From NCBI GenBank assembly GCA_025808875.1, contig CP075528.1, positions 1,482,473-1,546,472 on the forward strand: 64,000 bases of DNA, written 5' to 3'. Of the stretch, positions 19,096 through 30,114 are shown piece by piece. The notes beneath the pieces were generated by a model. It saw nothing but the letters and a program-made list of their open reading frames with translations, was not told where the DNA came from and made no database searches. This DNA is from Enhydrobacter sp. (GTDB lineage Bacteria > Pseudomonadota > Alphaproteobacteria > Reyranellales > Reyranellaceae). The position numbers and the translations under genes are program-made. Positions within the stretch are counted from its first letter, which is position 1; each line of letters begins with the position of its first letter.

Positions 19096-20877
19096 ATGAC
19101 CATCAACCTCAGCCTCCCCCAAAAGGAGTCGGAGATTAAGCCCCGTATCACCGTGGTCGGTGTCGGCGGGGCCGGCGGAAACGCCGTGAACAATATGATC
19201 AGCGCCGCTCTGGAAGGCGTGGAGTTCATCGTCGCCAACACCGATGCACAAGCGCTCGGCCAGTCGCTGGCCGACCGCCGCGTCCAGCTCGGCATCACCA
19301 TCACGCAGGGCCTGGGCGCGGGCGCCCGACCCGAGGTCGGCCGTCAGGCGGCGGAAGAAGCGTTGCCTGAGATCCTGGGTCTGCTCGACGGCGCCAACAT
19401 GGTTTTCGTCACTGCCGGCATGGGCGGCGGCACGGGCACCGGCGCGGCGCCGGTCATCGCTGCGGCGGCCCGCGAGCAGGGCATCCTGACCATCGGCGTC
19501 GTCACCAAGCCGTTCCATTTCGAGGGCCGGCGGCGCATGCAGGCGGCCGAGCAGGGCATCACCGAGCTCGAGAAGGTGGTCGACACGCTCATCGTCATTC
19601 CGAACCAGAACCTCTTCAAGATCGCCAACGAGAAGACGACCTTCGCCGACGCCTTCAAAATGGCCGACGACGTGTTGCACATGGGCGTGCGCGGCGTCAC
19701 CGACCTGATGGTGATGCCCGGTCTGATCAATCTCGATTTTGCCGACATCCGCACCGTCATGGGTGAGATGGGCAAGGCAATGATGGGCACCGGCGAGGCC
19801 GAGGGTCCGGACCGCAGCCGCGTCGCCGCCGAGTCGGCGATCTCCAATCCGTTGCTGGAAGACCATTCGATGAAGGGCGCCAAGGGAGTGCTCATCAACA
19901 TCACCGGTGGTCTCGACATGACGTTGCACGAGGTCGACGAAGCCGCCAACCGGATCCGTGAGGAAGTCGATGCCGAAGCCAACATCATCTTCGGCTCGAC
20001 GTTCGATGCCACCATGCAGGGGCGCATGCGCGTGTCGGTCGTCGCCACGGGCATCGCCGCCAGCGCCGCCCAGCAGCCGGCGCCGAACTATCTTTCGCTG
20101 GACATGAACCGCCCCGTGCAGACCGGACAACCGGCCCTGAGCCGGCCGCCGGTGACGGCGCCTGTCGGACGTGTCGCCATGCCCACTGCCGCCGTAGCGC
20201 CCGTCGTACCGGTCGCGGCTCCGATGGCTGCGCCCGCTCCTGTACCGGTCGCGACACCCACGGTCGCGGCAGCTCAACCCGTGGCGCCGATCGCTCCGGT
20301 CATGCAAGCGGCCCCGGCGCCCATGGTCGAGGCAACGCCCGAACCGATCGAAGAGGCGGCCCCGGCGCTCGCCGAAGCCGCCCCCACGGCGGCCGCGATG
20401 CCAGCGCCCATGACACCGCCCGCACCGGCGCCCGCCGTCGTTCCGGCGGCAGCGCCGGCCGCCGCCGTTGCGGCGTCCGCACCCAGCGCACCTCAGAAGC
20501 CCTTGGTCGACGAGACCGACTGGCGCGTCAGCCGGCCGGCCGCCCGGCCTGTCGTTCGCGCCGAGCCGGTAAGCCGGACCGTCGCCCGGCCCGCGCCGGC
20601 CGAACCGCGTTCGCCCAATCTGTTCCAACGCATCACCGGTGCGTTCGCCGCACCGAAGCCGGTAGCCGCCCCCGCGGCGCCCGCGTCCGTTGCGGCGGAA
20701 CTGCCGGTGGCTGCGCGCACGGTGGCTGAAAATGTCGTCGCGGTGCCGGCCAAGGCGCCGGTCCGCCCTGCGCCGGTGCAGACCTCGATCAGTCTCGACG
20801 TCACGGAGCGCGCAAAGCCGGCGCGCGACGACGACGATCTGCAAATTCCCGCGTTCCTGCGCCGGCAAGCCAACTGA
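19096..20877 (+). CDS. ftsZ: Cell division GTPase FtsZ with long linker
   Basis: The 593-residue tubulin homologue forms the Z ring. The GTPase core occupies about 1-320, with [13 protein letters not shown] (N-terminal loop), the tubulin signature [10 protein letters not shown], and the T7 loop [11 protein letters not shown]. Residues about 325-575 are an Ala/Pro/Val-rich intrinsically disordered linker of roughly 250 residues, far longer than in E. coli (total 383). The conserved C-terminal peptide [13 protein letters not shown] (about 579-591) for FtsA and other partners is intact. ATG 19096 with GGAGAAA just upstream is preferred over an in-frame TTG at 19078. A strong terminator follows. 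Confidence 0.97.
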   Translation: MTINLSLPQKESEIKPRITVVGVGGAGGNAVNNMISAALEGVEFIVANTDAQALGQSLADRRVQLGITITQGLGAGARPEVGRQAAEEALPEILGLLDGANMVFVTAGMGGGTGTGAAPVIAAAAREQGILTIGVVTKPFHFEGRRRMQAAEQGITELEKVVDTLIVIPNQNLFKIANEKTTFADAFKMADDVLHMGVRGVTDLMVMPGLINLDFADIRTVMGEMGKAMMGTGEAEGPDRSRVAAESAISNPLLEDHSMKGAKGVLINITGGLDMTLHEVDEAANRIREEVDAEANIIFGSTFDATMQGRMRVSVVATGIAASAAQQPAPNYLSLDMNRPVQTGQPALSRPPVTAPVGRVAMPTAAVAPVVPVAAPMAAPAPVPVATPTVAAAQPVAPIAPVMQAAPAPMVEATPEPIEEAAPALAEAAPTAAAMPAPMTPPAPAPAVVPAAAPAAAVAASAPSAPQKPLVDETDWRVSRPAARPVVRAEPVSRTVARPAPAEPRSPNLFQRITGAFAAPKPVAAPAAPASVAAELPVAARTVAENVVAVPAKAPVRPAPVQTSISLDVTERAKPARDDDDLQIPAFLRRQAN

Positions 20878-20910
20878 CCCGGCAACGGGAGTTCATCCAC
20901 GCAAATCCTC

Positions 20911-20937
20911 GAGGGGCCGTCCGGCCCCTCTTTTTTT
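20911..20937 (+). terminator. Rho-independent terminator after ftsZ
   Basis: GAGGGGCC (20911-20918), loop GTCC, GGCCCCTC (20923-20930), then seven T residues (20931-20937). This is a textbook intrinsic terminator closing the dcw transcription unit before bamD. Confidence 0.93.
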
Positions 20938-20988
20938 GGCCCCCGCGTGATATAAACCGGGTGGTGCGGAGAGCTCTGCGGGAAGGAC

Positions 20989-21783
20989 ATGTCGAAGTTG
21001 CTTGTCGGACGAATGCGCGGCACGGTGACCGTGTCGGCACTGGCGTTGGCCATGGCGGTGCTTTCCGCCTGTGGCGGCGACGACCCTGACAAGAACTATG
21101 TCGAGCTGCCGGTGGAGGTGCTCTACAACCGCGCTCTCGACGATCTCGGACGGCAGGAGTACAAGGCGGCGGCCCGCGGCTTCGAGGAAGTGGACCGCCA
21201 GCATCCCTATTCGGTCTGGGCGACGAAGGCGCAGGTCATGGCGGCCTTCACCTACTACCAGTCCAACAAGTACGACGAGGCGATCATCGCGCTCGACCGG
21301 TTCATCCAGCTCCATCCCGGTCATCGCGACATTCCTTACGCCTTCTATCTCAAGGCGCTCTGCTTCTATGAGCAGATCTCCGACGTCGGCCGCGATCAGC
21401 GCGCCACCCAGCAGGCGCTCGATTCCCTGGCCGAGGTCGTGAAGCGCTTCCCCGATTCTCCCTATGCCCGCGACGCGCGCCTCAAGGTCGAGCTTGCCAT
21501 CGACCATCTCGCCGGAAAGGAAATGACCGTCGGGCGATACTACCAGCAGCAACAGCAGTATGTCGGGGCGATCAACCGCTACCGTACCGTCATCGAACGC
21601 TACCAGACGACGACGCACGTTCCGGAAGCCTTGCATCGTCTGGTCGAGAGCTACCTCTCGCTCGGCGTCAAGCACGAGGCCCAGGAGGCCGCCGCCGTGC
21701 TGGGATACAATTTCCCGGGCAGCGATTGGTACGCCGACAGCTACTATCTGATGACCGGCGAGGACTACCGGTTCGAGAAATAG
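20989..21783 (+). CDS. bamD: Outer membrane assembly lipoprotein BamD (ComL)
   Basis: This 264-residue lipoprotein belongs to the BAM complex that inserts beta-barrels into the outer membrane. The signal peptide ends in a lipobox, LSAC, with lipidated Cys near residue 28. About five TPR-like repeats follow (YNRALDDLGRQEYKAAARGF, FTYYQSNKYDEAIIALDRFI). The segment YPDSPY-type block is read as FPDSPYARDARLK. It lies directly after the ftsZ terminator, so it needs its own promoter; TATAAA at 20951-20956 could be a -10 element, without a clear -35. lpxC, which often precedes bamD, is absent. Confidence 0.94.
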   Translation: MSKLLVGRMRGTVTVSALALAMAVLSACGGDDPDKNYVELPVEVLYNRALDDLGRQEYKAAARGFEEVDRQHPYSVWATKAQVMAAFTYYQSNKYDEAIIALDRFIQLHPGHRDIPYAFYLKALCFYEQISDVGRDQRATQQALDSLAEVVKRFPDSPYARDARLKVELAIDHLAGKEMTVGRYYQQQQQYVGAINRYRTVIERYQTTTHVPEALHRLVESYLSLGVKHEAQEAAAVLGYNFPGSDWYADSYYLMTGEDYRFEK

Positions 21784-21787
21784 CGGC

Positions 21788-23467
21788 ATGCTGCAGTCGC
21801 TTTCGATCCGTGACTTCGTCCTGATCGAGAAGCTCGACCTCGCCTTGGCGCGTGACCTCAGCGGTGGACTTGGTGCCTTGACCGGCGAAACGGGCGCCGG
21901 AAAGTCGATCCTGATCGATGCCCTGAGCCTGGCCCTTGGCGCGCGCGCCGATTCAGCGGCGGTCCGGCGCGGCGCCGCGCAGGCGTCGGTCGCCGCGTCG
22001 TTCGATCTCCCTCGGGACCATTCCGCACATGCCATCCTCGCCGAGCATGGCCTCGGGTCCGACGATGCGCTTACGCTGCGACGCACGATCGGCGCCGACG
22101 GCCGCGGCCGTGCCTTCATCAACGATCAGCCCGCGTCGGTCGCTCTCCTGCGCCGACTCGGCGACACCCTGGTCGAGATCCAGGGGCAGATGGAACAGCA
22201 CGGTCTTCTCGACACGGCCACGCATCGTGCCGCGCTGGACGCCTTCGCCGGCCTGGAGAAGCCCGCCGAGGCCGTGCGCGCGGCATGGCAGGCGTGGCAG
22301 TCGGCCGAGCGGGCGTGGGCCGAGGCCGAAGCGGCCGCTGTCGCCACCCGGCGCGACGAGGAATTCCTGCGTCATGCTGTCAAGGAACTCCAGGCCCTGA
22401 CGCCGCGCCCCGACGACGAGGAGTCGCTGGCGGCGGAACGTCAGATGCTGCGCACCGGGAGCGCGTTGGGCGAGGCCGTCGCACAGGCGATCGGCGAGCT
22501 CGAGCAGGGGCGCGGCGCGGCGACCGCCCTGCGCACCGCCCATCGGTTGATCGAGCGCAACGTCGACAAGGCGTCTGGTCGTCTCGATGCGGCGCTTTCG
22601 GCGCTCGACCGGGCGCTCAGCGAGACGGTCGAGGCGCAGGCGCAGCTCGAGGCGGCCCGCGCCGCCGTCGAGTTCGATCCGGCGCGGCTGGAGAAGATCG
22701 AGGAGCGCCTGTTCGCGCTCCGCGCCGCAGCGCGGAAGCACAACGTCGCCGTGGCCGAACTGGCGCCGCTCGCCGACCGGTTCGCCGCCCAGCTGGCCGC
22801 GCTCGACGACGGCGAGGCCGGCCTCGCCAGGCTCGCCGTGGCCGCACAGGCGGCGCGTGCCGCGTACGTGGCGGCGGCACAGGCCCAATCGGCGGCGCGG
22901 CGCAAGGGCGCTCTCAGGCTCGACAAGGCCGTTGCGGGCGAGCTGGCGCCGCTCAAGCTCGACAAGGCGAAGTTCGTCACCGAGATCGCCGCCTTGCCGG
23001 ACGCAGAATGGTCCGAGGCCGGCACGGATCGCATCCAGTTCCTGGTCGCCACCAACCCCGGCACGCCGCCCGCGCCGATCGCCCGTATCGCCTCCGGCGG
23101 CGAGCTGTCGCGTTTTCTGCTCGCTTTGAAGGTTTGCCTGGCCAAGGTGGGCGAAGCGCCGACCATCGTCTTCGACGAGGTCGATTCGGGAATCGGCGGC
23201 GCCACCGCCGCCGCCGTCGGCGAGAGATTGCGGCGGCTGGCCAGGGACGTGCAGGTGCTGGTGGTGACGCATTCGCCGCAGGTCGCGGCGGTTGCCGATC
23301 GGCACTGGCTGATCCGCAAGACAACGGGCCGCAGCGCCGCGACCACTGACGTATTGGCGCTCGATGCCAAGGGTCGCCGCGAGGAGATTGCCCGCATGTT
23401 GTCCGGCGCCGAGGTCACGGCCGAGGCGCGCGCGGCGGCCGATCGCCTGCTGGCCGCGACGGGGTAG
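21788..23467 (+). CDS. recN: DNA repair protein RecN
   Basis: The 559-residue SMC-like ATPase acts in double-strand break repair. Walker A GETGAGKS is at 33-40, the ABC signature region reads IASGGELSRFLLALK, Walker B is IVFDEVDSGIGG, and the central about 300 residues are coiled-coil rich in Ala/Arg/Glu. It starts 4 nt after bamD, so the two are probably co-transcribed. The order bamD-recN-ligA is conserved in alphaproteobacteria. Confidence 0.96.
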   Translation: MLQSLSIRDFVLIEKLDLALARDLSGGLGALTGETGAGKSILIDALSLALGARADSAAVRRGAAQASVAASFDLPRDHSAHAILAEHGLGSDDALTLRRTIGADGRGRAFINDQPASVALLRRLGDTLVEIQGQMEQHGLLDTATHRAALDAFAGLEKPAEAVRAAWQAWQSAERAWAEAEAAAVATRRDEEFLRHAVKELQALTPRPDDEESLAAERQMLRTGSALGEAVAQAIGELEQGRGAATALRTAHRLIERNVDKASGRLDAALSALDRALSETVEAQAQLEAARAAVEFDPARLEKIEERLFALRAAARKHNVAVAELAPLADRFAAQLAALDDGEAGLARLAVAAQAARAAYVAAAQAQSAARRKGALRLDKAVAGELAPLKLDKAKFVTEIAALPDAEWSEAGTDRIQFLVATNPGTPPAPIARIASGGELSRFLLALKVCLAKVGEAPTIVFDEVDSGIGGATAAAVGERLRRLARDVQVLVVTHSPQVAAVADRHWLIRKTTGRSAATTDVLALDAKGRREEIARMLSGAEVTAEARAAADRLLAATG

Positions 23468-25636
<2,169 letters not shown>

Positions 25637-25759
25637 AACGGCCGGGCAGTCCTCGATGAGTCCACTCCCCGAGGACCGCTTCGATGCCGATGCCATCGGC
25701 GTCCGAGCCGATTCGTCCTCGAGTCCTCGCAGTCCCCTCGAATCCTCGGTGTCCACTCA

Positions 25760-25775
25760 TCCACAGGCCTGTGGA
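25760..25775. repeat. Perfect 16-bp palindrome TCCACAGGCCTGTGGA
   Basis: This lies in the 247-bp convergent gap between ligA and the aminopeptidase P gene, in a stretch with many CCTCG motifs. With its flanks it reads TCATCCACAGG / CCTGTGGAAA, so each arm resembles a DnaA box (consensus TTATCCACA) with one or two mismatches. Just after ligA, GTCCTCG (25650-25656) can also pair with CGAGGAC (near 25671-25677). No gene is seen in the gap. Confidence 0.6.
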
Positions 25776-25883
25776 AACCGATGTTTTGTCGTCGTCTCGA
25801 CCTGCAACGCATCTAATGCCCGGCGCGATCTGTGGTGGATGCCCGCAAGCGCCGAAGATCCGTCCGACCGGTCCAAGAGGACC

Positions 25884-27893
25884 TCAGACGGGCCGCGTCG
25901 CTGTCTCGAGCCAGGCGCGGGTTTGGCCATCGACCTGCGGCCCTACGACTTCACGCACCCGCGCGTGGTAGTCGTTGAGCCAGCGCTTCTCGGCCTCGGT
26001 CAGCAGGTCGATCTCGATGCAGGCGAGGTCGATGGGCGCGAGCGTGAGGGTCTCGAACTCGAGATAACGCCGGTCGGCGCCGTCGATCCGAGCTTCCCTG
26101 ACCGCCACCAGGTTCTCGATCCGGATGCCGTAGCCGCCGGTCTTGTAGTAGCCGGGTTCGTTGCTGACGATCATGCCGGGCTGCAGCGCCACGGTGCTGG
26201 CCACCTTTGAGATGCGGTGCGGCCCCTCGTGTACCGACAGATAGGCGCCGACGCCATGCCCCGTGCCATGGTCGTAGTCGAGCCCCACCTGCCACAGGGC
26301 GTAGCGCGCGAGCGCGTCGAGCTGCGAACCGGTAGTGCCGACGGGAAAGCGCGCCGTGCCCAGTGCGATGTGGCCTTTGAGCACGCGGGTGAAGCGATCG
26401 CGCATCTCGGGTGTCGGTGTGCCGACCGCGACGGTGCGCGTGATGTCGGTGGTGCCGTCGCGGTACTGCCCTCCCGAATCGACCAAGTAGAGAGAACCCG
26501 GTTCGAGTACCCGTTCGGTCGCCGGCGTCGCGTGGTAGTGCACGATCGCGCCGTTGGGGCCAGCGCCTGAAATCGTGTCGAAGCTCAGATCGCGCAACTG
26601 CCCGGTCTGCTGGCGCATCACCTGAAGCCGGTTCGAGACCTCGATCTCGCGCAGTTTGCCGCCGGCCGCCGCGCTTGCGAGCCAGGCGAGAAACCGGCTC
26701 ACGGCGGCACCGTCGCGATGGTGCGCGGCGCGGATGCCGGCCAGTTCGGTCGCGTTCTTGCAGGCCTTGGGGAGCGCCACCGGGTCGGCGTCGCGCACCA
26801 GCGTGGCTCCCGCCGCCTGCAGACGGGTCGCCGCCCAATAGGGCGCCGTCGAGCTCTCGACCAGCACGCGCCTGGTCAGCGTCCCGAGTGTCTCGAGCGC
26901 CAGTCCGAGCTCATCGGGTGTTGCCAAGGTCACGGCATTGCCGAGCCATGATGCGGTGCGCGCCGGTACCTTGCGATGATCCATGTAGAGGTCGACGTGG
27001 CCGTCGGCGTGCAGCAGGGCGAAGCCCAGGGCGAAGGGCGTGCGCGGTACGTCACCGCCACGCACGTTCAGCAGCCAGGCGATCGAATCGGGCTGCGTGA
27101 GCAGGGCGACGTCGGCGCCCTTGGCGGAGACGATCTCGGCAATACGCTTGCGCTTGTCCTCGCTGCTCTCGCCGGTGAACTCCTGCGGATGAGGCAGGAC
27201 CGGCGCGAGCGGTGCGGCCGGGCGATCCGTCCACACGGCGTCGATCGGGTTGGACTCGACCGCGACGATGCTGCCCCCCGCCTTCTGGATGGCAGCCGCG
27301 AGGCGGGCGTGACCGTCCATGGTGATCAGCCAGGGATCGAAGCCGAGCTTGCCTCCCCTGGGCAGATGCTCGGCGATCCAGCCCTCGGGCGATTCCTCCG
27401 GCACCTGGTGCGGCTCGAAGGCGGCGGTGTCCACCTGCGCGCGCACGGCGAGCGTATAGCGTCCATCGACGAAGATCGCTGCGCGCTCGGCCAGCACCGC
27501 GGCGAGTCCGGCCGAACCGCTGAAGCCCGTCAGCCAGGCCAGCCGCTGCGAACGGCGCGGCACGTACTCGCCCTGATGTTCATCGGCGCGGGGAACCAGA
27601 AAGCCGTCGAGACCCCGGCGCGCCAATTCGGCGCGAAGCGCGGCGAGGCGAGAGCCGGGTGCCGGCGAGATGCCGAGGCCGTCGTCTGCCTCGGCGAGAA
27701 CTGCCCGCCACTCAGTCAGGGCCTTGGTCAGATCGGCATCAGCATCGCCCACGAACAGTTCGATCCATTCCGGTCCCGCCAGGCCCTCGGGAGCCGCAGC
27801 GACGCCGCGCATCAGGGAATCGAGCGTTTGTGGGTCGGCTGTCATCCCACGCTGGCGCAACAGGTGAAGAACGTCGTCGGGAGCTGAGCTCAT
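25884..27893 (-). CDS. pepP: Xaa-Pro aminopeptidase (M24B, aminopeptidase P)
   Basis: This is a 669-residue metallopeptidase removing N-terminal residues that precede proline. Two creatinase-like N-terminal domains (about 80-390) precede the pita-bread catalytic domain. The metal ligands are recognisable: YLVDSGGQYRDGTTDITRT (two Asp), GTGHGVGAYL (His), NEPGYY (Glu) and RIENL (Glu). Compared with typical alphaproteobacterial homologues, which start near the block RLAALRAELARRGLDGFLVP, this one has about 80 extra N-terminal residues rich in Ala/Asp/Glu. The ATG at 27893 is the only good early start. No signal peptide is seen. Confidence 0.92.
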   Translation of the reverse strand: MSSAPDDVLHLLRQRGMTADPQTLDSLMRGVAAAPEGLAGPEWIELFVGDADADLTKALTEWRAVLAEADDGLGISPAPGSRLAALRAELARRGLDGFLVPRADEHQGEYVPRRSQRLAWLTGFSGSAGLAAVLAERAAIFVDGRYTLAVRAQVDTAAFEPHQVPEESPEGWIAEHLPRGGKLGFDPWLITMDGHARLAAAIQKAGGSIVAVESNPIDAVWTDRPAAPLAPVLPHPQEFTGESSEDKRKRIAEIVSAKGADVALLTQPDSIAWLLNVRGGDVPRTPFALGFALLHADGHVDLYMDHRKVPARTASWLGNAVTLATPDELGLALETLGTLTRRVLVESSTAPYWAATRLQAAGATLVRDADPVALPKACKNATELAGIRAAHHRDGAAVSRFLAWLASAAAGGKLREIEVSNRLQVMRQQTGQLRDLSFDTISGAGPNGAIVHYHATPATERVLEPGSLYLVDSGGQYRDGTTDITRTVAVGTPTPEMRDRFTRVLKGHIALGTARFPVGTTGSQLDALARYALWQVGLDYDHGTGHGVGAYLSVHEGPHRISKVASTVALQPGMIVSNEPGYYKTGGYGIRIENLVAVREARIDGADRRYLEFETLTLAPIDLACIEIDLLTEAEKRWLNDYHARVREVVGPQVDGQTRAWLETATRPV

Positions 27894-27931
27894 GATGTGA
27901 CGCGGACCCTACGTGGAGCGATCCGGCCTCG

Positions 27932-28010
27932 CAATCTGCGCAATAAACGGTCGCGCAAGATTAGAAATGCTAATTTTGAAGGCGGTATGCTTTGTACGCA
28001 TGGCAGATTG
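27932..28010. promoter_or_regulatory. AT-rich divergent intergenic region with 8-bp inverted repeat
   Basis: The roughly 210-bp gap between pepP (minus) and the DUF1127 gene (plus) is distinctly AT-richer than its surroundings. CAATCTGC (27932-27939) is repeated inverted as GCAGATTG (28003-28010). TATATT at 28046-28051 could be a -10 box for the DUF1127 gene. No convincing -35 or known operator was identified. Confidence 0.35.
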
Positions 28011-28105
28011 TGCAAGCCAGCATTTTTCCTTTCGTCTCAGGGCCCTATATTTGCTTTGTGCGGAGCAGCATAGCGCGTTTGCAGCGCACAACGAAGGAGA
28101 CGATC

Positions 28106-28507
28106 ATGATGACCCAGCCGATCCGGATGTTTGAGAATCTGACCAGCGAAACTGCGCCGGCCGGGGAAAACGCGTCCAAGTTCATTCTGACGCCCGAGCA
28201 GCGCCACTACATCGAGTTGCGCGCCCGCCATGAGCGCGCCGAGGTGTTGTCGAACTTGCTCGGCGACGCCCTGCTGTGGCTCGGCCACCAGGTCCGGCGC
28301 CTCGTCGTCGCGGTCAAGGGCGACTACAAGCTTCGCCTCGCCGAGGCCCAGCTCCACCGCATGAGCGACCGCGAACTGGCCGATCTCGGCCTGACACGCG
28401 CCGACATCACCTTCGCCGTTCGCGACGCGACCGGCGAGGCTCCGCAGTTCGACGTGACCGGCATGCCTGCCGCGCCGGCCAACGGCAACCTGCGTCGCGC
28501 AGCCTGA
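28106..28507 (+). CDS. DUF1127 domain protein
   Basis: This 133-residue protein has the DUF1127 (YjiS-like) motif at residues about 80-105 (LHRMSDRELADLGLTRADI). DUF1127 proteins are small, basic and mostly alphaproteobacterial; some act with RNA turnover or phosphate/stress responses, but no function can be assigned here. The first about 75 residues carry no other recognised domain. ATG 28106 (or 28109) is preceded by AAGGAGA at 28094-28100, an excellent ribosome site; the open frame upstream is spurious. A strong terminator follows, so it is monocistronic. Confidence 0.85.
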   Translation: MMTQPIRMFENLTSETAPAGENASKFILTPEQRHYIELRARHERAEVLSNLLGDALLWLGHQVRRLVVAVKGDYKLRLAEAQLHRMSDRELADLGLTRADITFAVRDATGEAPQFDVTGMPAAPANGNLRRAA

Positions 28508-28538
28508 TCCACGAAGTGGCGTAGCGTACGCGTAACGA

Positions 28539-28563
28539 GGGCCGGCGAAAGCCGGCCCTTTTT
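28539..28563 (+). terminator. Rho-independent terminator after the DUF1127 gene
   Basis: GGGCCGGC (28539-28546), tetraloop GAAA, GCCGGCCC (28551-28558), then TTTTT (28559-28563). The GNRA loop and perfect 8-bp GC stem make this a strong intrinsic terminator. It also stands at the 3' side of the oppositely oriented DUF1028 gene. Confidence 0.92.
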
Positions 28564-28621
28564 GTTTGGCCTGCCGCCGCCAGGCACTCCGTTGGGCGCT
28601 GGGGCCGGACGCGGCGTCAAC

Positions 28622-29278
28622 TCACAGGACGAGTGCGCCGTCGGGGTCGATGGCGCGGACGACGTAGGCGTCGGCCGCTGGCTGGTAGAGCTCCCACAGG
28701 AAACGCAGCTCCTCGAGCGGCCGCGGGCTGAGATCGACCCTGAGATCGACATAGGCGAAGCTCTCCCGGTGCATGACCAGCAACGCCGCGGACTTGAGCT
28801 GCTTGAGTTCGCCGCCGGCGGCGTCGCCCGCCTCGATGGCGCGCATCAGCCGCTCGGCGAGCGGTTGGCCTTCGTTCTCCTCGAAGCTCGAGACCATCGC
28901 ATCGGCAACGGAGCCATTGCGCAGGATATTGCCCGCCGCGGCGCAATCGCGACCGACCTTCGAACTTTGGGTCGTGCTGATCCTGGTGCCGTTGAAAACC
29001 GCACCCTTGCCTTCGCCGTCGAGCACGACCAGTTGGCGCCAGCCGATGTGTGGGTCGTCGCGCTCGATTTCGCCGATCGCCGCTTCCGGCGAGCGCCCGC
29101 GCCGCAGGTGTTCCAGCAGCTTCGGCCCGAGACGCGGATCCGTGCGGTGCTGCGTCAACACCACGCCCACCTTCGCCTCGGCCCAGGCACAGCGGCTGCC
29201 GACCGCCATGGAGGAGGTTGTGACGACGGCGCCCAGCATACCGGTCCGGGCGCAGCGGCCCGCGATCGAGAAGGTCAT
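28622..29278 (-). CDS. DUF1028 family protein (Ntn-hydrolase-like fold)
   Basis: The 218-residue protein starts MTFSIAGRCARTGMLGAVVTTSS, the usual DUF1028 beginning. Blocks such as VGVVLTQHRTDPRLG and FNGTRISTTQSSKVGRDCAAAGNIL are family-like. The molecular function is unknown; members are often annotated as putative Ntn hydrolases. ATG 29278 is chosen because AGGAGGAG lies just upstream and it overlaps the prmA stop as ATGA. It forms the last gene of a uvrD-prmA-DUF1028 operon. Confidence 0.85.
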   Translation of the reverse strand: MTFSIAGRCARTGMLGAVVTTSSMAVGSRCAWAEAKVGVVLTQHRTDPRLGPKLLEHLRRGRSPEAAIGEIERDDPHIGWRQLVVLDGEGKGAVFNGTRISTTQSSKVGRDCAAAGNILRNGSVADAMVSSFEENEGQPLAERLMRAIEAGDAAGGELKQLKSAALLVMHRESFAYVDLRVDLSPRPLEELRFLWELYQPAADAYVVRAIDPDGALVL

Positions 29279-30114
29279 GGCTCCTCCTGAATTCGCTTCA
29301 GCAGCAACGTGCGCCACCAGGCGCCGCCGGTCTCGAGGTCGATCTGGCGCTCGAGCGCGAAGCCGCGGCGCGCATAGAGCTCGACGATGTCCGGTGCCTG
29401 CTCGACCAGGATGCCGCTGAGGACCACGCGCCTCGCCGACACGAACGACGTCGAGAGCTCGATCAGCGGGCCGAACAGGATGTTGGCGACGATCAGGTCG
29501 TAGGGCGCTTTTGCGGCCAGTTCCGGCGCCTGCAGGCCGACAGAAGTGTAGAAGCGGCAGAGGCCGGCCACGCCGTTGAGCTCGGCGTTCTCGACGGCGA
29601 CGGTGACGGCTTGGGGATCATTGTCGCCACCGACCACCGGGCGGCGCCAAAGCTTGGCCATGGCGATGGCGAGGATGCCGGAGCCGCAGCCGACATCGAC
29701 GGCATTGGTCGCCTCCCTTGGATCGAGCGTCGCCAACACCTCCAGGCAGCCGCGCGTGGTGGCGTGCGTGCCGGTGCCGAACGCCATGCCCGCATCGATG
29801 CGCAACGGGACCTTGCCGGCCGGCATGCCGACCTCATTGTGCGAAGGATGGACCCAGAAGGGACCGACCGTGAACGGCTGGAACGAGCGCTGGTTCTCGG
29901 CCACCCAATCCCGGTCGGGCAGCACTTCCCACCGCCATGCGATGTCGAGCGCCGGCCGCTCGCCTTCGCCGAAGATCTCGATGCACCACGGCCCGTTCAG
30001 CGACATCTCGCGGCTGGTGACGACGAAGCCCTGTTCTGCCAGCGGCTCGAGCGCCCGTTCACGGAGGGGCCGCTCGGCGGCGGGAACGATCACCGACGCC
30101 TTCCAGCCGCTCAC
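29275..30114 (-). CDS. prmA: Ribosomal protein L11 methyltransferase PrmA
   Basis: The 279-residue SAM-dependent methyltransferase modifies ribosomal protein L11. MAFGTGTHATTRGCLEVL and VDVGCGSGILAIA are the PrmA hallmark motifs, and DLIVANILFGPLIEL carries the NxL-type active-site block. The start is a GTG at 30114, overlapping the uvrD stop by 4 nt (GTGA). The N-terminal substrate-recognition region (about 1-90) is divergent, as usual in alphaproteobacteria. Confidence 0.93.
   Translation of the reverse strand: MSGWKASVIVPAAERPLRERALEPLAEQGFVVTSREMSLNGPWCIEIFGEGERPALDIAWRWEVLPDRDWVAENQRSFQPFTVGPFWVHPSHNEVGMPAGKVPLRIDAGMAFGTGTHATTRGCLEVLATLDPREATNAVDVGCGSGILAIAMAKLWRRPVVGGDNDPQAVTVAVENAELNGVAGLCRFYTSVGLQAPELAAKAPYDLIVANILFGPLIELSTSFVSARRVVLSGILVEQAPDIVELYARRGFALERQIDLETGGAWWRTLLLKRIQEEP

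Noticed and set aside
18934..20868. 644-codon minus-strand open frame
   Set aside because: Antisense to ftsZ and full of Gly/Arg/Asp repeats mirroring the Ala/Pro linker.
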